DNA of 64,000 nt from Mycolicibacterium brisbanense (GCF_001570425.1 NZ_BCSX01000056.1:223104-287103), one strand, 5' to 3'; positions 38,665 through 48,092 are shown, counted from the first letter of the stretch. The notes: generated by a model not told the origin, from the sequence alone. Numbers and translations: made by a program.

Positions 38665-39885
38665 ATGTGGCAGGTGCAGGCATTGACCCGGCCGGGGCGA
38701 AAACGGCTCCGCCGCGCGGCCGTTGCCCTGGCTCCGGCTGTGATCTTCGGCATATCGGCATGCACGGGTGCCGTCTCGGCGCCGCCACCCCCTGTGATCG
38801 CCGACAAGGGCACGCCATTCGGCGATCTTCTGGTGCCGAGGGTCAACGCCTCGGTGGCCGACGGAGCGGTCGGCGTGGCGGTCGACGCCCCGGTGACCGT
38901 CAGTGCGGAGAACGGCGTGCTGGGCAGCGTCAGCATCGCCGACTCAAATGGCACCCCGGTTGCGGGCAAGATCAGCGCTGACGGCCTGACGTGGTCGAGC
39001 ACCGACCCGCTCGACTTCAACGAGCGTTACACCCTCAACGCACAATCGCTGGGTCTCGGCGGGGTGGCCAACCGGCGCATCACCTTTCAGACGCATTCCC
39101 CGGCGAACCTGACCATGCCCTACGTACTGCCCAACGACGGCGAGGTCGTCGGCATCGGCCAACCCATCGCGGTGCGGTTCGACGAGAACATCACCGACCG
39201 GCCGGCCGCCCAGCGCGCCATCACGGTCAAGACCGACCCGCCCGTGGAAGGCGCCTTCTACTGGCTCAGCAATCGTGAAGTGCGTTGGCGCCCAGCCACA
39301 TACTGGAAGCCCGGCACGACGGTGGACGTGACGGTGAACACCTACGGTGTGCGACTCGGCGACGGGCTGTTCGGACAGAAGAACGTCGCGAACCACTTCA
39401 CCATCGGCGACGAGGTCATCGCGACCGCGGACGACAACACCAAGACGCTGACCATCCGGCGCAACGGTGCGGTCGTCAAGACCATGCCGATCTCGATGGG
39501 CAAGAACAGCACGCCGACCAACAAAGGCACCTACATCATTGGCGACCGCTTCAGTCGCCTGGTCATGGACTCGTCGACCTACGGCGTTCCGGTCAACTCG
39601 CCCAACGGATATCGCACCGAGGTCGACTTCGCCACCCAGATGTCCTACAGCGGCATATATGTGCACGCGGCACCGTGGTCGGTGGGCAGCCAGGGTTATA
39701 GCAACACCAGCCACGGATGCTTGAACGTGAGCACCGCCAATGCCCGCTGGTTCTTCGAGAACACCAAGCGGGGCGACATCGTCGAGGTGGTCAACACCGT
39801 CGGCCCGGTGTTGCCGGGCACCGAGGGTCTCGGCGATTGGAACATCCCCTGGGACCAATGGCGCGCCGGCAACGCCGGGGCCTGA
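38665..39885 (+). CDS. ldtB: L,D-transpeptidase LdtMt2-type (YkuD) lipoprotein
   Basis: ATG at 38665 gives 406 aa. N-terminal basic-hydrophobic signal ends in ISAC (Cys33), a lipobox. Two Ig-like domains follow (ADKGTPFGDLLVPRVNASVA; LTMPYVLPNDGEVVGIGQPI), then the YkuD catalytic domain with SHGCLNVS and catalytic Cys352, and the C-terminal WNIPWDQWRAGNA tail. It makes 3-3 meso-DAP cross-links in peptidoglycan and is the main target of carbapenems in mycobacteria. It is the closest match to M. tuberculosis Rv2518c. Confidence 0.95.
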   Translation: MWQVQALTRPGRKRLRRAAVALAPAVIFGISACTGAVSAPPPPVIADKGTPFGDLLVPRVNASVADGAVGVAVDAPVTVSAENGVLGSVSIADSNGTPVAGKISADGLTWSSTDPLDFNERYTLNAQSLGLGGVANRRITFQTHSPANLTMPYVLPNDGEVVGIGQPIAVRFDENITDRPAAQRAITVKTDPPVEGAFYWLSNREVRWRPATYWKPGTTVDVTVNTYGVRLGDGLFGQKNVANHFTIGDEVIATADDNTKTLTIRRNGAVVKTMPISMGKNSTPTNKGTYIIGDRFSRLVMDSSTYGVPVNSPNGYRTEVDFATQMSYSGIYVHAAPWSVGSQGYSNTSHGCLNVSTANARWFFENTKRGDIVEVVNTVGPVLPGTEGLGDWNIPWDQWRAGNAGA

Positions 39886-39886
39886 G

Positions 39887-40354
39887 CTAGGTGACCGAAC
39901 GGTCCAGCGCGGCAAGCGATTCAGCGATGAACTCCTTGCCGAACGGCGGCATGCCGACCTGGTCGCGGAAGCTCTGCGGCGTACCGGTCCAGTCGTAGGT
40001 CAGGGTGACGTCAGTGGCGTCGCCGTTGGGGGCCAGGTCATATCGCCACCACCAGCCGCCTGGGTTGTGCTTGCCGGCCTCGTCGAGCTGGCCGGGAAGC
40101 CACGCGATGGTGCGGTCCTTGTCGAATTCACTGACCAGGTTGTGCATGACGTAGTGCCCGCCGGCCTGCGGCAGGAACATGTTGATCGCGAAGATCTGCC
40201 CGGTGCCCGTGATCGGCTGCGGGTCGATCGCGTCGCGCACCCAGTCTCCGGGTTCGGTGTCCTTGTGCCGCGCCGGATCTGACAGCACCGCGAAGACCGC
40301 ACTGGGTGCGGCGGCGATGGTGTGGGTGACGACGTAGCGCTCGGGTTCGGTCAC
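39887..40354 (-). CDS. SRPBCC-family protein
   Basis: GTG at 40354 is preceded on the minus strand by GGAAAGGA. The 155-aa protein begins MTEPERYVVTHTIAAAPSAV and has FAVLSDPARHKDTEPGDWVR and the C-terminal helix FIAESLAALDRSV, typical of the START/Bet v1-like polyketide cyclase fold. Ligand unknown. It overlaps the DUF899 gene and is probably cotranscribed. Confidence 0.82.
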   Translation of the reverse strand: MTEPERYVVTHTIAAAPSAVFAVLSDPARHKDTEPGDWVRDAIDPQPITGTGQIFAINMFLPQAGGHYVMHNLVSEFDKDRTIAWLPGQLDEAGKHNPGGWWWRYDLAPNGDATDVTLTYDWTGTPQSFRDQVGMPPFGKEFIAESLAALDRSVT

Positions 40355-41037
40355 TGGGAGTCCTTTCCGTAGATGCGGGCGATATCCGGGCTGTCGAGCC
40401 ACCCCGAATAGGTCGGCCGTTGCGGCCACCCCTCGGGGGAGTCCTGCCACTGTTCCTGTCTTCCCCACGGCAGCAGGTCGATGAGCGCGAAGCTGTGGCT
40501 CAGCTGTTCGGTACCGCGGCCGTTGGTGTGCCATGTCCGGTAGACGGTATCCCCGTCGCGCAGAAACACATTCACGGCGAAGCCGGCGCCGGGAGCGGCG
40601 TCCATGTCGGTGCCAAACGAACTCTGCGACGACGAATACCACTGCATCTTGTTGCCGACCTTGTCACGGTAGGCCAGCGCCTCCTCGATCGGGCCGTTGG
40701 TGACGATGACGAAGCGGGCGTCGTAATTGTCGAGGAACTCCAGCCGGGTGAACTGGGAGGTGAACCCCGTGCAGCCGCCGCACTGCCATTCGGCCCCGTC
40801 GTTCCACATGTGGTGGTAGGTGATGAGCTGCGAGTGGCCCGCGAACACGTCGGCCAGCCGGACGGGCCCCTCGGCGCCGATGAGCGTGTACTCGGGCAGT
40901 TCCACCATGGGCAGGCGGCGCCGCTCGGCGGCGATCGCGTCCAGCTCCCGCGTTGCGGCCTTCTCGCGGCGGCGCAGATCATCCAGCGCCGCGCGCCAGG
41001 TCTGCTTGTCAACCACCGGTGGCTTGGCTGTCGTCAT
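40351..41037 (-). CDS. DUF899 thioredoxin-like family protein
   Basis: This 228-aa protein starts at ATG 41037 after GAAGGAGA on the minus strand. It has RREKAATRELDAIAAERRRL, then LPEYTLIGAEGPVRLADVFA, YHHMWNDGAEWQCGGCTGFT with a Cys-Cys pair, and the end PTYSGWLDSPDIARIYG. These are DUF899 (AhpC/TSA-like) features. Probable redox or detoxification role, unproven. Forms an operon with the SRPBCC gene. Confidence 0.85.
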   Translation of the reverse strand: MTTAKPPVVDKQTWRAALDDLRRREKAATRELDAIAAERRRLPMVELPEYTLIGAEGPVRLADVFAGHSQLITYHHMWNDGAEWQCGGCTGFTSQFTRLEFLDNYDARFVIVTNGPIEEALAYRDKVGNKMQWYSSSQSSFGTDMDAAPGAGFAVNVFLRDGDTVYRTWHTNGRGTEQLSHSFALIDLLPWGRQEQWQDSPEGWPQRPTYSGWLDSPDIARIYGKDSQ

Positions 41038-41169
41038 CGAATCTCCTTCGCTACATGCTTCACGCGACGCCGGTCTCTCGTATTGACCCGCCATGCGTCC
41101 GGAACTCATCGCGCACGGTACTGTCCGACGACGAAGGGTTACCTAACACCGAAAGCGGGGGCAACCAGG

Positions 41170-41946
41170 ATGAGCGGCCACCAACCCGATACCGCCGGGC
41201 TGCGACTTCTCGTCGTCGGCGCCTCCTCGGGCATCGGTCACGCGGTCGCGATCAGCGCCGCCGAGCGCGGAGCGAAGGTCGCGGTGGCGGCGCGGCGCGT
41301 CGAGCTGCTGACCTCCCTGGCCGACTCGATCGGCGGTTCGGCGTTCGAGCTCGACGTCGAAGAATCCGGAGCTATCGCCCGCGTGGTTGACGCCGCGGCG
41401 CAGAGCCTCGGCGGGCTCGACGGCGTGGTGTTCACCAGCACCGTGGTGCCGTTCGCCTATGTCGAGGACACCGACGTCGCCACATGGCTGCATGCGTTCA
41501 GCGTCAACACCGTCGGCGCCAACAACGTGCTGCGGGCCGCGTTGCCGCACCTGTCCGACAACGGTGTCATCCTGATCGCCTCGAGCCACGATGTGGGCCG
41601 GCCGCGCGCCGGGGTGGCCGCCTACGGCGCCAGCAAGGCCGCCCTCGACGAGATCCTGCATTCGTGGCGCAGCGAGCATCCCGAGCTGTCGATCCTGCGG
41701 GTCGGTATCGGCCCGACCGAGGACACCGAGATCCTGCGCGGCGCCGACCGTGATCTGCTGGCTCAGCTGTACGACTCGTGGGTTGAGCACGGGCAGCTGC
41801 CCAAGCGGATGTCGGCGCTGCGCGACGTCGCCAACACCTTGGTCTCCCTGGTCAGCACCGCGCACGAAAACCCCAGTGTGGTACCGGAATTCGTTCAACT
41901 GGCGCCGAGGATCCGGCGCTCGACGAAGGCTGAGGCGCGCGGCTAG
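41170..41946 (+). CDS. Short-chain dehydrogenase/reductase
   Basis: This 258-aa protein (ATG 41170) has LLVVGASSGIGHAVAISAAE (NAD(P) motif), D at DVEE.. and VFTSTVVPFAYVEDTD, the NTVG block and catalytic YGASKAALDE. Substrate unknown. It is divergent from the DUF899 gene and convergent with the methyltransferase. The 100-base leader has no clear sigma-A promoter. Confidence 0.85.
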   Translation: MSGHQPDTAGLRLLVVGASSGIGHAVAISAAERGAKVAVAARRVELLTSLADSIGGSAFELDVEESGAIARVVDAAAQSLGGLDGVVFTSTVVPFAYVEDTDVATWLHAFSVNTVGANNVLRAALPHLSDNGVILIASSHDVGRPRAGVAAYGASKAALDEILHSWRSEHPELSILRVGIGPTEDTEILRGADRDLLAQLYDSWVEHGQLPKRMSALRDVANTLVSLVSTAHENPSVVPEFVQLAPRIRRSTKAEARG

Positions 41947-42539
41947 ACCGGTGCCTGCCAGGTGATCAGGACGCGGCCGTAGAGCAGGCGGCGCACGGTC
42001 GCGCCCGGAAGTGCCTGACGCGCCTTGGCGCGCAACCGGCCGAACGTTTCCGGCGGAGGCCATTTGATGGGAGCCGAGTGTTCCCACTTGCCCTTGGCGC
42101 GGTTGACGACGGCACACGCCATCCAGGCCGGGATATGCCAGGCGATTTCGCGCAGCGACGGCTTCACGAACGTCGTCACCGCAACAGTGCCGCCGGGCCG
42201 CACCAGGGACGCGAACCGGGTGAGCGCGGCGCGCGTGTCGTCGAAATGGTGCAGGGCGGCATTGGAGACCACCGCATCGAAAGCGTGCACGGGCAGGTCT
42301 GTGGACATGACATCGCCGTGGATCCAGTTGACCGGCGCGGCGGGAAAGCGGATCTGGGCCCGGTCGAGCACCGGCTCGTCGATGTCCACGGCCATCACGT
42401 CAGGCACTCGCTGCGCCAGCCGGGCCGCCAGGAAGCCATCGCCACACCCGACGTCGAGAACGGTGTGGGCATCCTGCGGGACCTTCGAATCGAGCAGCCC
42501 GTCGTAGTGAATGTTGATGTTCCACGGTTGGTTGTCCAC
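41943..42539 (-). CDS. SAM-dependent class I methyltransferase
   Basis: Start GTG at 42539, 198 aa. It begins with NIHYDGLLDSKV, has TVLDVGCGDGFLAARLAQ (motif I), VMAVDIDEPVLDRAQ, GDVMSTDLP and VVSNAALHHFDDTRAALTRF. The C-terminal domain ends in RRLLYGRVLITWQAPV. The tight end-to-end overlap with the SDR gene (convergent) is unusual but clean. Substrate unknown. Confidence 0.82.
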   Translation of the reverse strand: MDNQPWNINIHYDGLLDSKVPQDAHTVLDVGCGDGFLAARLAQRVPDVMAVDIDEPVLDRAQIRFPAAPVNWIHGDVMSTDLPVHAFDAVVSNAALHHFDDTRAALTRFASLVRPGGTVAVTTFVKPSLREIAWHIPAWMACAVVNRAKGKWEHSAPIKWPPPETFGRLRAKARQALPGATVRRLLYGRVLITWQAPV

Positions 42540-42621
42540 TACTTCGTGGATACCAGGTTCTGCCGGGCATCGCCGCAGAGCCCAAAAACGCCGCCCACTT
42601 GCGTAGACGGCGTTCTGTCGG

Positions 42622-42695
42622 GGTGGCTGACGGGACTCGAACCCGCGACAACCAGGATCACAACCTGGTGCTCTACCAACTGAACTACAGCCACC
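42622..42695 (-). tRNA. tRNA-His (anticodon GTG)
   Basis: Minus strand starts with an extra G (G-1) then GTGGCTGTAGTTCAGTTGGT..., anticodon loop TTGTGAT, T arm CGGGTTCGAGTCCCG, and ends CAGCCAC plus C73. G-1 and C73 are the identity elements of bacterial tRNA-His. No CCA encoded. Confidence 0.97.
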
Positions 42696-42736
42696 ATCGC
42701 CGCTTTCGCCTTTCGGCACACGCGGCGTCGTAGATA

Positions 42737-43384
42737 CTAGCCGCTCGGACGCTGGAGTGCCGAATCGCTATCCCCGGCGTTGTCCGAATCGGGCCCCAGC
42801 GTGCTGGCAATGGCCGCAATGTCGCTGGTAGACGGCCCGGGCGGGGCGACGAAGGCCGTGGCGCGGTAGTACTTCAATTCCCGGATCGACTCGTGGATGT
42901 CGGCCAGCGCGCGGTGTGCGAGCCCTTTCTCGGGCTGGCCGAAGTAGATCCGCGGGTACCAGCGCCGGCACAGCTCCTTGATGGAGCTGACGTCGATCAT
43001 TCGGTAGTGCAGGTAATCGTCGAGTTTGGGCATGTCGCGGGCGATGAAACCGCGGTCGGTCGCGATCGAGTTGCCGGCCAGGGGTGCGGTCTTGGCCTGC
43101 TTGACGTGGCCACGGATGTAGTCGAGCACCATCTCTTCGGCGGTCGCCACGTCGACGGTCGAGGCGCGCACCTCTTCGATGAGACCGGACCGGGTGTGCA
43201 TCTGGGTCACGATGTCGACCATCGAGTCCAGCGCCGCGTCGTCGGTATGGATGACCACATCCAAACCGTCACCCAGAATGTTCAGGTCCGCGTCGGTGAC
43301 CAGCACCGCGATCTCGATGAGCCGGTCATTCTTGAGGTCGAGGCCGGTCATCTCGCAGTCGATCCATACCAGTTCGTCTCGCAC
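42737..43384 (-). CDS. orn: Oligoribonuclease
   Basis: This 215-aa protein starts with GTG at 43384 (MRDELVWIDCEMTGLDLKND). It contains DCEMTG (DEDD exonuclease motif I), SGLIEEVRASTVDVATAEEM, NSIATDRGFIARDMP and HRALADIHESIREL with the final Asp. It degrades 2-5 nt RNA and pGpG to mononucleotides. Adjacent to tRNA-His as in M. tuberculosis (Rv2511). Long N-terminal extension is antisense of the next gene and is rejected. Confidence 0.95.
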   Translation of the reverse strand: MRDELVWIDCEMTGLDLKNDRLIEIAVLVTDADLNILGDGLDVVIHTDDAALDSMVDIVTQMHTRSGLIEEVRASTVDVATAEEMVLDYIRGHVKQAKTAPLAGNSIATDRGFIARDMPKLDDYLHYRMIDVSSIKELCRRWYPRIYFGQPEKGLAHRALADIHESIRELKYYRATAFVAPPGPSTSDIAAIASTLGPDSDNAGDSDSALQRPSG

Positions 43385-43501
43385 GAAGGTCCACAGTATG
43401 CCCAAACCCGACAAGCGGTCGCCCGCACCCACCGCGCGGGCGGATTGCCCAGTAGTGTCAGGTCCCGATTGGCTCGTTCGCGCATACGGGAGGACCGCGG
43501 C

Positions 43502-45079
43502 ATGACCACCGAATCGACAGCAACCCCCGCGCAGCAGATCGCCGCCGGCTACGCCGTCGGGGGACAGGCGTTGGAACTCGGGACTGTCGTTGTCGACGGG
43601 ACCGTCGACCCGGGCGCGCAGATCCGCATCCCGCTCGCCACGATCAACCGGCACGGGTTGATTGCGGGCGCCACCGGCACCGGCAAGACGAAGTCGTTGC
43701 AGGTGATGGCCGAGCAGCTGTCGGCGGCAGGGGTGCCGGTGGTGATGGCAGACATCAAGGGGGATCTCTCGGGATTGTCGAAGCCGGGAGAGGCCAACGA
43801 CAAGACCGCGCAGCGGGCCAAGGACACCGGCGACGACTGGGCGCCGACGGCGTTCCCCGTGGAGTTCCTGTCGCTGGGCACGTCGGGTCTCGGTGTGCCG
43901 GTGCGTGCCACGATGACCAGCTTCGGGCCGATACTGCTGTCAAAGGTGTTGGGCCTCAACGCAACCCAGGAGTCGACGCTCGGCCTGATCTTCCACTGGG
44001 CTGATCAGAAGGGGCTGTCGCTGCTGGATCTTAAGGATCTGCGCGCGGTCATCCAGTACCTCACCAGCGACGAGGGCAAGCCCGAGCTCAAGGCGCTGGG
44101 CGCGGTGTCGCCCGCCACCGCCGGAGTTATTCTGCGGGCTCTGGTGAACCTGGAGGCCGAAGGCGGTGACACCTTCTTCGGCGAGCCTGAGCTGGAACCC
44201 AAGGACCTGATGCGTGTCGACGCCCAGGGCCGTGGCGTCATCACCCTGCTGGAGCTGGGCGCGCAGGCCGCACGTCCGGCACTGTTCTCCACCTTCTTGA
44301 TGTGGGTGCTGGCGGATCTGTTCACGACGCTGCCGGAGATCGGCGACGTCGACAAGCCCAAGCTGGTGTTCTTCTTCGACGAGGCGCATCTGCTGTTCGC
44401 CGACGCGTCGAAGGCGTTCCTGGAGCAGGTGGAGCAGACCGTCAAGCTGATCCGCTCCAAGGGCGTCGGCGTCTTCTTCTGCACCCAGCTGCCCACCGAT
44501 GTGCCCAACGACGTGCTGTCGCAGCTGGGCGCCCGCGTCCAGCACGCGTTGCGGGCCTTCACCCCCGACGACCAGAAGGCGCTGTCCAAGACGGTGCGCA
44601 CCTATCCCAAGACCGACGTCTACGACCTGGAGAAGGCGTTGACCTCGCTGGGAATCGGTGAGGCGATCGTGACGGTGCTCTCCGAGCAGGGGGCGCCGAC
44701 GCCGGTGGCGTGGACCCGGATGCGGGCGCCGCGCTCGTTGATGGGTGCCATCGGTGACGACGCGATCAAGGCGGCCGCGCAGGCCAGCCCGCTGCAGGCC
44801 ACCTACGGGCAGACCATCGACCGTGAATCGGCGTACGAGATCCTCAACGCCAAGCTGAACGCGGCACCGCCGCCGTCGGAGAGCGACCCGGGCGGATTCG
44901 CCGGCGTCGAGGCGTCCGGTGAGGTCGAACCGATGCCCGCGCCTGCTCGGCGGGAAGAGCCCGGCATCGTCCAGCAGGTGCTGGCGAGCTCGGCGTTCAA
45001 GAGTGCGTTGCGTTCGGCGGCCACCGTCGCAGGCCGCGAGATCACCCGCAGCATCTTCGGCGTCGGCCGCCGCCGCTAG
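43502..45079 (+). CDS. HerA/DUF853-type P-loop ATPase
   Basis: This 525-aa protein (ATG 43502) has GLIAGATGTGKTKSLQ (Walker A, Lys62), PVVMADIKGDLSGLSKPGEA, KLVFFFDEAHLLF (Walker B), and SQLGARVQHALRAFTP. It is the homolog of M. tuberculosis Rv2510c. HerA-like ATPases move or remodel DNA or protein complexes; its exact substrate is unknown. A palindrome follows its stop and meets cmrA. Confidence 0.88.
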   Translation: MTTESTATPAQQIAAGYAVGGQALELGTVVVDGTVDPGAQIRIPLATINRHGLIAGATGTGKTKSLQVMAEQLSAAGVPVVMADIKGDLSGLSKPGEANDKTAQRAKDTGDDWAPTAFPVEFLSLGTSGLGVPVRATMTSFGPILLSKVLGLNATQESTLGLIFHWADQKGLSLLDLKDLRAVIQYLTSDEGKPELKALGAVSPATAGVILRALVNLEAEGGDTFFGEPELEPKDLMRVDAQGRGVITLLELGAQAARPALFSTFLMWVLADLFTTLPEIGDVDKPKLVFFFDEAHLLFADASKAFLEQVEQTVKLIRSKGVGVFFCTQLPTDVPNDVLSQLGARVQHALRAFTPDDQKALSKTVRTYPKTDVYDLEKALTSLGIGEAIVTVLSEQGAPTPVAWTRMRAPRSLMGAIGDDAIKAAAQASPLQATYGQTIDRESAYEILNAKLNAAPPPSESDPGGFAGVEASGEVEPMPAPARREEPGIVQQVLASSAFKSALRSAATVAGREITRSIFGVGRRR

Positions 45080-45167
45080 CTTCCACCTCCGCGGAACTGC
45101 ATTCCAGGTTGTTAATCGTCGCGCTCAACAACCGGGAATGCAGTTCCGGCGGAAACGAGGAAGCTAG
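45076..45167 (+). repeat. Large imperfect palindrome between convergent genes
   Basis: Arms CTAGCTTCC (45076-45084) / GGAAGCTAG (45159-45167), and inner GGAACTGCATTCC (45093-45105) / GGAATGCAGTTCC (45135-45147) with GGTTGTT / AACAACC beyond one mismatch. It covers both stop codons. Likely bidirectional terminator or an old MITE-like element. Confidence 0.7.
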
Positions 45168-45970
45168 TCGCCGCCGAGCTTCTTGTAGACCGCACCGACG
45201 ATCGGCGTGACGATGGCGCGTGGAGCGTAGCCGGTGGCCACCGACATGGCCTTGGAGGTGACGCCGGGGACGACCCGAATCTTGTTGTGCTCCAAGCCAT
45301 CCAGCGACAACTTCGCGGTGTACTCGGTGGAGATCCACAGGAAATCCGGGATCAGCCGTTCGACCAGCGACTGCTCGGACGGATCGGGCAGTTCGGTGCG
45401 CACCGGGCCGGGCGCCAGCACGGTGACGTGCACGCCGGAGCCCTTGACCTCACCGCGCAGCGACTCGCTGAAGGTGTTGGCGAACGCCTTGGTGGCCGCG
45501 TAGGTAGCGTTGTTGGGAATCGGCGAATTGCCTGCCACCGAACCGGAAATCAGGATCCCGCCGGCCCCCCGCTTCACCATGCCCGGCAGGACTGCGAGGA
45601 CGAGGTCATGCACGCCAAGCACATTCAGCTGAACCTGCGCCTTCTCACCGGCGGGGTCGAGGTTGACCACCGGGCCGAACGTGGCGGTGCCTGCGTTGGC
45701 GCACAGGATCGAGATCTCGCGGGACGCCAGCTCGTCGCACAGCGTCGCCCGGGCCGCCGGGTCGGCGAGGTCGACACCGCGCACCTCGACGGTCACGCCG
45801 TAGCGCTCCGTGAGCCGCTGCGCCAACGTGTTCAGCACGTCCTCGCGCCGTGCGGTGATGATCAGGTGGTGTCCGCGGGCGGCGAGCTCGGTGGCCAACG
45901 CCTCGCCGATGTTCTGCGAGGCGCCGGTGACGACGGCGCGGGCGTCCGGACTGGTTGCGGGAACTGGCAT
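45164..45970 (-). CDS. cmrA: Mycolate reductase CmrA (SDR family)
   Basis: This 268-aa protein (ATG 45970, or 9 bases further at 45979) has VVTGASQNIGEALATELAAR, then ILCANAGTATFGPVVNLDP, SGSVAGNSPIPNNATYAATK with catalytic Tyr and Lys, and LAPGPVRTELPDPSEQSLVE. It matches M. tuberculosis Rv2509/Corynebacterium CmrA, which reduces the 3-oxo intermediate in the last step of mycolic acid synthesis. Neighbours Rv2508c- and Rv2510c-like genes support orthology. Cytoplasmic. Confidence 0.85.
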   Translation of the reverse strand: MPVPATSPDARAVVTGASQNIGEALATELAARGHHLIITARREDVLNTLAQRLTERYGVTVEVRGVDLADPAARATLCDELASREISILCANAGTATFGPVVNLDPAGEKAQVQLNVLGVHDLVLAVLPGMVKRGAGGILISGSVAGNSPIPNNATYAATKAFANTFSESLRGEVKGSGVHVTVLAPGPVRTELPDPSEQSLVERLIPDFLWISTEYTAKLSLDGLEHNKIRVVPGVTSKAMSVATGYAPRAIVTPIVGAVYKKLGGD

Positions 45971-46013
45971 GGGGCTCATCCTAGAAGTAGCCAGGAGCCA
46001 TAAAGTGTCGGTC

Positions 46014-47309
46014 ATGATCAACCCCAGGCGAGCGCGGGTGGTCGCGTGGGCCTTGTGGGACTGCGGCGCGACGGGCCTGAACGCGATCGTCGTCACCTTC
46101 GTGTTCTCGGTGTACCTGACCGGCAGCGTCGGAGCGGGCCTTCCCGGCGACACGACGCCGGCGAGCTGGCTGGGCCGGGCCATGACGGTCGCGGGTCTGG
46201 TGGTGGCGCTGCTGGCGCCCGCCACCGGAATCTGGGTCGACGCGCCCCAGCGCAGGCGCCGGGTGCTGGCGGTGATGACCGGTGCGGCCGTGGTGCTGAC
46301 GTCGGCGATGAGCCTGATCCGCGACGACAACCGCTACCTGTTGCCGGGCCTGGTGTTGTTGGCGTGCACGGCGGCCTGCAACGAGCTGGCCACGGTGCCC
46401 TACAACGCCATGCTGCGACAACTGTCGACACCGGAGACCTCCGGGCGGATCTCAGGGCTGGGCCTCGCGCTGGGGTACGGCGGCAGCGTGGTGCTGTTGC
46501 TGCTGGCCTATGTCGGGTTCATCGCCGGTAGCGGCGACACCCGCGGGTTGTTGGACATCCCGGCCCAGGACGGGCAGAACGTGCGGGCGGTGATGCTGCT
46601 CACGGCGGCGTGGTTCGTGCTGTTCGCACTGCCGGTATTTGTGGTCGTGCCCGGGGTGACCGACGCGGCGCCGGTCGAACGCGTGGGGCTCTTCGGTGCC
46701 TACCGCAAGCTGTGGGACGAGATCCGCAGCGAATGGCGCCGCGATCACAACGTCGTCTACTACCTGCTGGCGAGCGCGGTGTTCCGTGACGGGCTGGCAG
46801 GCGTGTTCGCGTTCGGCGCGGTGCTCGGCGTCAACGCCTACGGCGTGTCCGAGGCGGACGTCCTGTTGTTCGGCATGAGCGCATGCGTGATCGCGGCGTT
46901 CGGGTCGGTCGTCGGCGGCATGCTCGACGACCGGGTCGGTTCCAAGCCCGTCATCGTCGGTTCGTTGGCGTGCCTGATCGCGGTGGGACTCACCCTGTTG
47001 TCGCTGTCAGGGCCGGTGGCCTTCTGGGTGTGCGGCCTGCTGCTGTGCCTGTTCATCGGGCCGACGCTGTCATCGGCGCGCACGATGATGTTGCGGATCT
47101 CCGCGGAGGGCAAGGAAGGCGTGGCGTTCGGCCTCTACACGACCACGGGGCGGGCTGTGTCGTTCCTGGCGCCGTGGCTGTTCTTCACCTTCATCGACGC
47201 GTTCGGCGCCGACCGGGCAGGCATGGGCGGGCTGTGCCTGGTGCTGGCCATCGGCCTGGCGGCCATGCTGGCCGTGCGCACGCCGCAGCGCGTGCACGAC
47301 CCGGTGTAA
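46014..47309 (+). CDS. MFS transporter (UMF1-like, Rv2508c-type)
   Basis: This 431-aa protein has about 12 hydrophobic helices. It begins MINPRRARVVAWALWDCGAT and contains TGIWVDAPQRRRRVLAVMTG and YNAMLRQLSTPETSGRISGL, typical of UMF1/Atg22-like MFS. It is divergent from cmrA with about 43 bases between the starts, a compact shared regulatory region. Substrate unknown. An alternative GTG lies 9 bases upstream. Confidence 0.85.
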   Translation: MINPRRARVVAWALWDCGATGLNAIVVTFVFSVYLTGSVGAGLPGDTTPASWLGRAMTVAGLVVALLAPATGIWVDAPQRRRRVLAVMTGAAVVLTSAMSLIRDDNRYLLPGLVLLACTAACNELATVPYNAMLRQLSTPETSGRISGLGLALGYGGSVVLLLLAYVGFIAGSGDTRGLLDIPAQDGQNVRAVMLLTAAWFVLFALPVFVVVPGVTDAAPVERVGLFGAYRKLWDEIRSEWRRDHNVVYYLLASAVFRDGLAGVFAFGAVLGVNAYGVSEADVLLFGMSACVIAAFGSVVGGMLDDRVGSKPVIVGSLACLIAVGLTLLSLSGPVAFWVCGLLLCLFIGPTLSSARTMMLRISAEGKEGVAFGLYTTTGRAVSFLAPWLFFTFIDAFGADRAGMGGLCLVLAIGLAAMLAVRTPQRVHDPV

Positions 47310-47315
47310 GCGCCG

Positions 47316-48092
47316 TCAGGGCGCCGCGCCGGCGCACACGGTCAGGCCGGTGCCGGTGCGCTGCACGGTTTGCACGCCGTTCACGGTCACCGAGCAGCTG
47401 ATCTGCGGGCCGAAGTTGATGATCGTGATGCTCGCGGTCTGGGAGGCGGGCTGCGGCAGCTCGACCTGCTTGCTCCACGGCAGCATGACGTTGAACTCCG
47501 TCTGCAGCATGTTGCCGGTATCGATGTAGGTGATGTTGATCGCCCGGCCCTCCCCGGTGACCGAGTAGGTCACGGTGTCGGTGGCGCCCGGCGTCGACGA
47601 TGTCGTGGGTGAGGTCGGTGTGGTGACCGGTGGCGCAGCGGTGGGACTAGGCGTGCGCGATGTGGTGGTCGGCGTGCTGCGGGTGGTGGTCGCGCTGGGC
47701 TGCGGGCTCACCGGCGGGGCGACGACGGTTTCCTGCTGCGAGCTGTTGATGATGACCAGGGCGATGACCAAGCCGACGACGAGCAGCACCGCCACCGCGG
47801 CCAGGATCCACAGCCACATCCTGGGCTTGTCGTCATCGGGCTCCGGGGCAGGAGGCTGACCTGGCGGCGGGTAACCCGTCCCGTACTGCCCGGTTGCGTT
47901 GGGGCCGTACCCATAGGGAGGGTAGGAGGGCAGCTGCTGGGTCGGATTCGACGTCGAGTTCGGCCCGGCCGGATAACCGGGTGGCTGGTACGGAGGCTGG
48001 TCGGCGTAGGCCGGCTCCGGATAGTCCACCGGGTATCCGCTGCCGAGCGGTTGGGTCGGATCAGAACCCTCGCGGCGTGGTGAATCGGTCAT
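47316..48092 (-). CDS. Proline-rich membrane protein with MmpS-like domain
   Basis: This 258-aa protein (ATG 48092) has a Pro/Tyr/Gly-rich cytoplasmic part, one membrane helix (WILAAVAVLLVVGLVIALVI), a Thr/Pro/Ser stalk and a C-terminal MmpS-like beta domain (VTYSVTGEGRAINITYIDTG; SITIINFGPQISCSVTVNG). It matches M. tuberculosis Rv2507. Possible envelope transport accessory; no MmpL partner is adjacent. GAGGTGG lies before the start. Confidence 0.8.
   Translation of the reverse strand: MTDSPRREGSDPTQPLGSGYPVDYPEPAYADQPPYQPPGYPAGPNSTSNPTQQLPSYPPYGYGPNATGQYGTGYPPPGQPPAPEPDDDKPRMWLWILAAVAVLLVVGLVIALVIINSSQQETVVAPPVSPQPSATTTRSTPTTTSRTPSPTAAPPVTTPTSPTTSSTPGATDTVTYSVTGEGRAINITYIDTGNMLQTEFNVMLPWSKQVELPQPASQTASITIINFGPQISCSVTVNGVQTVQRTGTGLTVCAGAAP

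Noticed and set aside
42620..42700. Second phage attachment site at tRNA-His
   Set aside because: No phage genes or repeats adjoin it; neighbours are host genes in conserved order.
43385..43501. N-terminal extension of orn up to 43654
   Set aside because: It runs antisense through the start of the HerA-like gene and lacks oligoribonuclease similarity before MRDELVWIDCEMTG.
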